This document shows positions 51,445 to 54,120 of a stretch of 54,120 nucleotides of DNA, one piece after another. Positions within the stretch are counted from its first letter, which is position 1. Every line of letters starts with the position of its first letter. Position numbers and translations under genes: made by a program. This DNA is from CAZEHJ01 sp964512485 (GTDB lineage Bacteria > Bacteroidota > Rhodothermia > Rhodothermales > UBA10348). The notes beneath the pieces are model-generated. The model was not told where the DNA came from, did not search any database, and worked only from the letters and a program-made list of their open reading frames with translations. The DNA is taken from contig CAZEHJ010000017.1 in assembly GCA_964512485.1 (NCBI GenBank), positions 1 to 54,120 of the forward strand, written 5' to 3'.

Positions 51445-54051
51445 TTACGAATTAAAGGTACGTTCCGCCGGAACGACCATCGTAACGGTCGTTCCTTCAT
51501 CTGGATCACTCTCGAATGCGAGAAGATCGTCTCTACCGAACAGCTGATGCAAGCGATCGAAAACATTTGACAGACCGATTCCAAAAAATTCGCCCCGTTC
51601 AACCGTGCGCCTACCTTTTCCAAAAAGAGTCGGGATTCCAACACCGGTGTCCGTGACGACAACTTTTGCAGTTGAGTCCGACTCAGGGGACACTTCGATT
51701 GTCAGAGAACCTGGACCCCGTCGTTTTTCCAGTCCGTGTTTGATTGCGTTTTCGACCAGCGTCTGAATCGCGAAGGCGGGGACCTGGTGAGACTTCAGGT
51801 CTTCGTCCAGAAGACATGTAAGCTGAATCCGGTCCTCAAATCGAGCTTTTTCGATTTTCAAATAATGTTCAACCAATGACATCTCTTCTTCCATGCTCAC
51901 GAAAGCACGACTTCCCGTCTGTAACGTATATCTGAAAATTGCTGCCAGATGCTCGACAACGGCTTCCGCCTCAGTGGGTTTTTCTTCGATCAGCGCCAGC
52001 AAGGTGTTCAAGGCGTTGAAAAGAAAATGCGGATTGATTTGCGAACGCAACGCAACAAGGTGTGCTTCAGAGCTTTCAGCAGCCAGTGACTTCTCTCTTT
52101 CTACCAGCGAAAGACGATCCACTGCGAGAGCCAGATTGCCCGCGAGAGATCTCAATTGGTCCAGGTCTTCGAGATTGTAGACTGACCGTCGGCGGGCCTT
52201 GACGCCGAGAATAATCATTCCGACAGATTTTTCGTCGCCACGGATGGGCACGGCGAGGGCCGATCCATACTTCAGAAACACACGCTTTTCGGTTTCAGTC
52301 ACCGTATGCGCGTTCAATTCCGGATTTCTTGCCCAGATGGTCGGCGCTGTTTCGAAATATGGCCAGATAGACTCAAAAACCTGCTCGGTGAAGTAGGGTG
52401 GCTCGGGGCGATAGCGCTTTATGATCCACTCGCCGTCGGCAGGAGATCTCAGAAAAATGATGGCACTGCGCGCATCAAACACTTTGCCCGCCACTTCGAT
52501 GGACCGTTGAGCCAATGAATCGGCGTCGAGTATTTCGGAGGCCTCTTCCTGATATCTGTTGATGACCTGTCTGCCACGGTGCCGTTCGGTGGCAAAAATG
52601 GAGGACGCAAGGACACGGAGGCGCCGTGAGATCCGTTCGAAAATGACAAGTAGAATGACAACAAAGATTCCCTCCAGGACAATGCGCGATCTACCGGCGT
52701 CCACGAGCAATGAATCCATCAGAGTCAATCCGCCTACGAACGAGAAAAAGATCAGGCCAATGACCAACACATAAACGATGGCGCGGTTGAGCACCTCATC
52801 CACCTTACCATATCGAAGCGTTCCGATTGTGTACAGCGTAACGGGTACAACAGCCAACAACTGAGCCGCCACGATAACCCAGGCAGCTCCACTCTCACTC
52901 ATTGCACTGAAAACAGGAATGATGTCAAGCACTGAAAGGGCTACGGCAATGGCCACAAGAGTAATCAGGAGGCTCTCCCAGAGTCCCCACTGACGAACGC
53001 TGAATTCAGCTTCTTCCTCGTCACCGGATTCCGTGCAGTTCAAGAAAAACGAAACTCCAGACGCAGCACCGATATAACAGGACGCATAGAATAGAATCGG
53101 AACGAGAAGGTCCTCGAGCGTGAATGGACCCAGATGGCTCTTCCATGCGGCGACGAAGACTCCTCCAGCCAGAATGGCGGGGACCAGATAAACCAGAAAC
53201 AGCAGGGATCCGAGCTTTCCACGCTTCAAATCGGCGTCGAGCGACAATTTCCTCACCAGAAGAACCGGAAATCCAATCCAGCCTGCCAACCCCAGAATGG
53301 TAAGAAATTCGAAAGCTCCTGCGTAGAATGAGCCGGTCGCCGCCGGGCCGAACATTTCGACAAGCAGAAGACGAGCTGTATTTCCGACGATCCACAACGC
53401 GGAAACGCCGATCATGATCAGGTCTGCCCGGGATCCTCGATTGTGTAGTGCCAGCGGCGTGGCGATGATGAGGCCGAGGACGTGAAAGAAGGCGCCGATG
53501 GTGAAGGCAAAAAGAGCAAATTGCCACACCGAGCCCGAACTCGGATAGAGAAAGGTCGGATGCCGCTCGAACGTCACAGATACGTCAATAGGCTTGCCTT
53601 CGCGCACGAGAATGAAATCACGCGTCTGTCCGGGCTTGATACCGGCAATTGTGCTGCTCAGATCTTCTGCGTCAAAATACTGTGCATATTCGAGCGCATA
53701 GAATTCGTCACCGGCCCTGATGCCGGCGCGGTAGCCCGGTCCGCTGGGGAAAACATACGCGGCGGCTATTGAACCATCGGTGTCCTCCCATACAACCCAG
53801 TCCGACCCTCTGGCAGAAGGCTTGAGAAGCGTCGTAGCACCACCCTCAAATTCGGCAATCTCCATCCAGTCCCTGACGACGCTGTACAGGGGTAAGGCTG
53901 CCAGCAGCGTTGCTGCGAGCAGAATAATCTGCGATATGGATCGGACCTTGTTCACAGGGGTGGGCTCCTGAGCGGATTCTGAACCGATTCTGGGATACAA
54001 TGCGAGTTTTTTGCCAATCCGCAGGCGCGGACAGAGAAACGACTCGCTCAT
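51445..54051 (-). CDS. LytS/YehU-type sensor histidine kinase with extracytoplasmic PDZ and GAF domains
   Basis: An 868-residue kinase. Order: soluble start (1-39), membrane helix 1 (40-59), a PDZ-like domain (about 85-162, with GPGYRAGIRAGDEFYAL and PGQTRDFILVREG), about nine further helices (175-475), a GAF domain (about 505-640, with SALAVPIRGDEKSVGMIILG), the His_kinase motif SQINPHFLFNALNTL with the phosphoacceptor His (about 671), and an ATPase domain (ENAIKHGLEKRRG near 770, DTGVGIP, GIGLSNVFDRL). It would sense an envelope signal and pass phosphate to the LytTR regulator. The PDZ lies outside the membrane by helix count. The start is 28 bases from the divergent TatD-like gene. Confidence 0.93.
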   Translation of the reverse strand: MSESFLCPRLRIGKKLALYPRIGSESAQEPTPVNKVRSISQIILLAATLLAALPLYSVVRDWMEIAEFEGGATTLLKPSARGSDWVVWEDTDGSIAAAYVFPSGPGYRAGIRAGDEFYALEYAQYFDAEDLSSTIAGIKPGQTRDFILVREGKPIDVSVTFERHPTFLYPSSGSVWQFALFAFTIGAFFHVLGLIIATPLALHNRGSRADLIMIGVSALWIVGNTARLLLVEMFGPAATGSFYAGAFEFLTILGLAGWIGFPVLLVRKLSLDADLKRGKLGSLLFLVYLVPAILAGGVFVAAWKSHLGPFTLEDLLVPILFYASCYIGAASGVSFFLNCTESGDEEEAEFSVRQWGLWESLLITLVAIAVALSVLDIIPVFSAMSESGAAWVIVAAQLLAVVPVTLYTIGTLRYGKVDEVLNRAIVYVLVIGLIFFSFVGGLTLMDSLLVDAGRSRIVLEGIFVVILLVIFERISRRLRVLASSIFATERHRGRQVINRYQEEASEILDADSLAQRSIEVAGKVFDARSAIIFLRSPADGEWIIKRYRPEPPYFTEQVFESIWPYFETAPTIWARNPELNAHTVTETEKRVFLKYGSALAVPIRGDEKSVGMIILGVKARRRSVYNLEDLDQLRSLAGNLALAVDRLSLVEREKSLAAESSEAHLVALRSQINPHFLFNALNTLLALIEEKPTEAEAVVEHLAAIFRYTLQTGSRAFVSMEEEMSLVEHYLKIEKARFEDRIQLTCLLDEDLKSHQVPAFAIQTLVENAIKHGLEKRRGPGSLTIEVSPESDSTAKVVVTDTGVGIPTLFGKGRRTVERGEFFGIGLSNVFDRLHQLFGRDDLLAFESDPDEGTTVTMVVPAERTFNS

Positions 54052-54079
54052 TCAGCGACACAAACCTACCTTTGGTTCC

Positions 54080-54120
54080 ATGCTGATCGACACACACGCC
54101 CATATTTTCCTTGAACAGTT
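54080..54120 (+). CDS. TatD-family hydrolase, 5' end only
   Basis: From ATG 54080 the window codes MLIDTHAHIFLEQ and ends. LIDTHAH is the N-terminal metal-binding motif (HxH) of TatD-family DNases and related amidohydrolase-fold enzymes. Too short to separate TatD from other metal-dependent hydrolases. Divergent from the histidine kinase gene, with 28 bases between starts. Confidence 0.6.
   Translation, partial: MLIDTHAHIFLEQ

Noticed and set aside
1..54120. tRNA, rRNA, CRISPR arrays, insertion sequences, prophage or integrase genes
   Set aside because: None found when reading for cloverleaf patterns, regular short repeats, transposases or recombinases; a dedicated tRNA/Rfam scan was not possible here.

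Overview
The window looks like chromosomal DNA of a Rhodothermota/Balneolota-type member of the Bacteroidota-related bacteria. The evidence is four proteins with type IX secretion (T9SS) C-terminal sorting domains, a PorV/PorQ-like barrel, a CarboxypepD_reg-type TonB-dependent receptor, a Bacteroidota-style FtsX permease, HmuY and YHYH family proteins, and a LytS/LytTR-type two-component system. The phylum is inferred from protein families only. No tRNA, rRNA, CRISPR array, insertion sequence, integrase or phage gene was found. Genes are tightly packed, and seven neighbouring pairs share a 4-base start/stop overlap (six certain, one dependent on the start chosen).

Layout: (1) 1-10.2 kb is mixed surface and periplasmic physiology: a truncated sulfatase lipoprotein, an HmuY-like protein, a large FtsX permease, a three-gene operon (S1/P1 nuclease, YdeI-like protein, DUF885-like lipoprotein), a TauE/SafE exporter, and a three-gene operon (YHYH lipoprotein, MORN-repeat protein, SCO1-like copper/redox lipoprotein). 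(2) 10.2-14.2 kb holds a Tat-exported GMC dehydrogenase with its small subunit, two small membrane proteins, a strong terminator and a DEDDh exonuclease. (3) 14.4-21.9 kb is an addB-addA-rmuC DNA-repair operon joined by 4-base overlaps, converging on a fatty acid desaturase. (4) 23.3-37.1 kb is an exopolysaccharide cluster on the minus strand. In transcription order it encodes a UDP-glucuronate decarboxylase, a Wzz/BY-kinase-like protein, a flippase, a kinase-like/GT4 fusion, a GT4 enzyme, a Wzy/O-antigen-ligase protein, a GT26/beta-helix fusion and a WbaP-type initiating phosphosugar transferase. (5) 37.5-50.6 kb is a T9SS/outer-membrane block: a secreted amidase, a PorV-like protein, a 1.1-kaa sorted surface protein, a TonB-dependent receptor, an FG-GAP surface protein followed by a clear terminator, and a GHL10 glycoside hydrolase. 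(6) 50.6-54.1 kb encodes a LytTR response regulator and a PDZ-containing LytS-type histidine kinase, and the first 13 codons of a TatD-type hydrolase run off the end.

The most unusual part is the exopolysaccharide cluster. A GT26 glycosyltransferase is fused in frame to an exported beta-helix domain. A Bud32-like kinase fold is fused to a GT4 glycosyltransferase. The BY-kinase-like chain-length protein has lost its P-loop lysine and its tyrosine tail, and carries a ~145-residue cytoplasmic N-terminal extension. Together these suggest a modified way of regulating and modifying a xylose-containing exopolysaccharide; that reading is inference.
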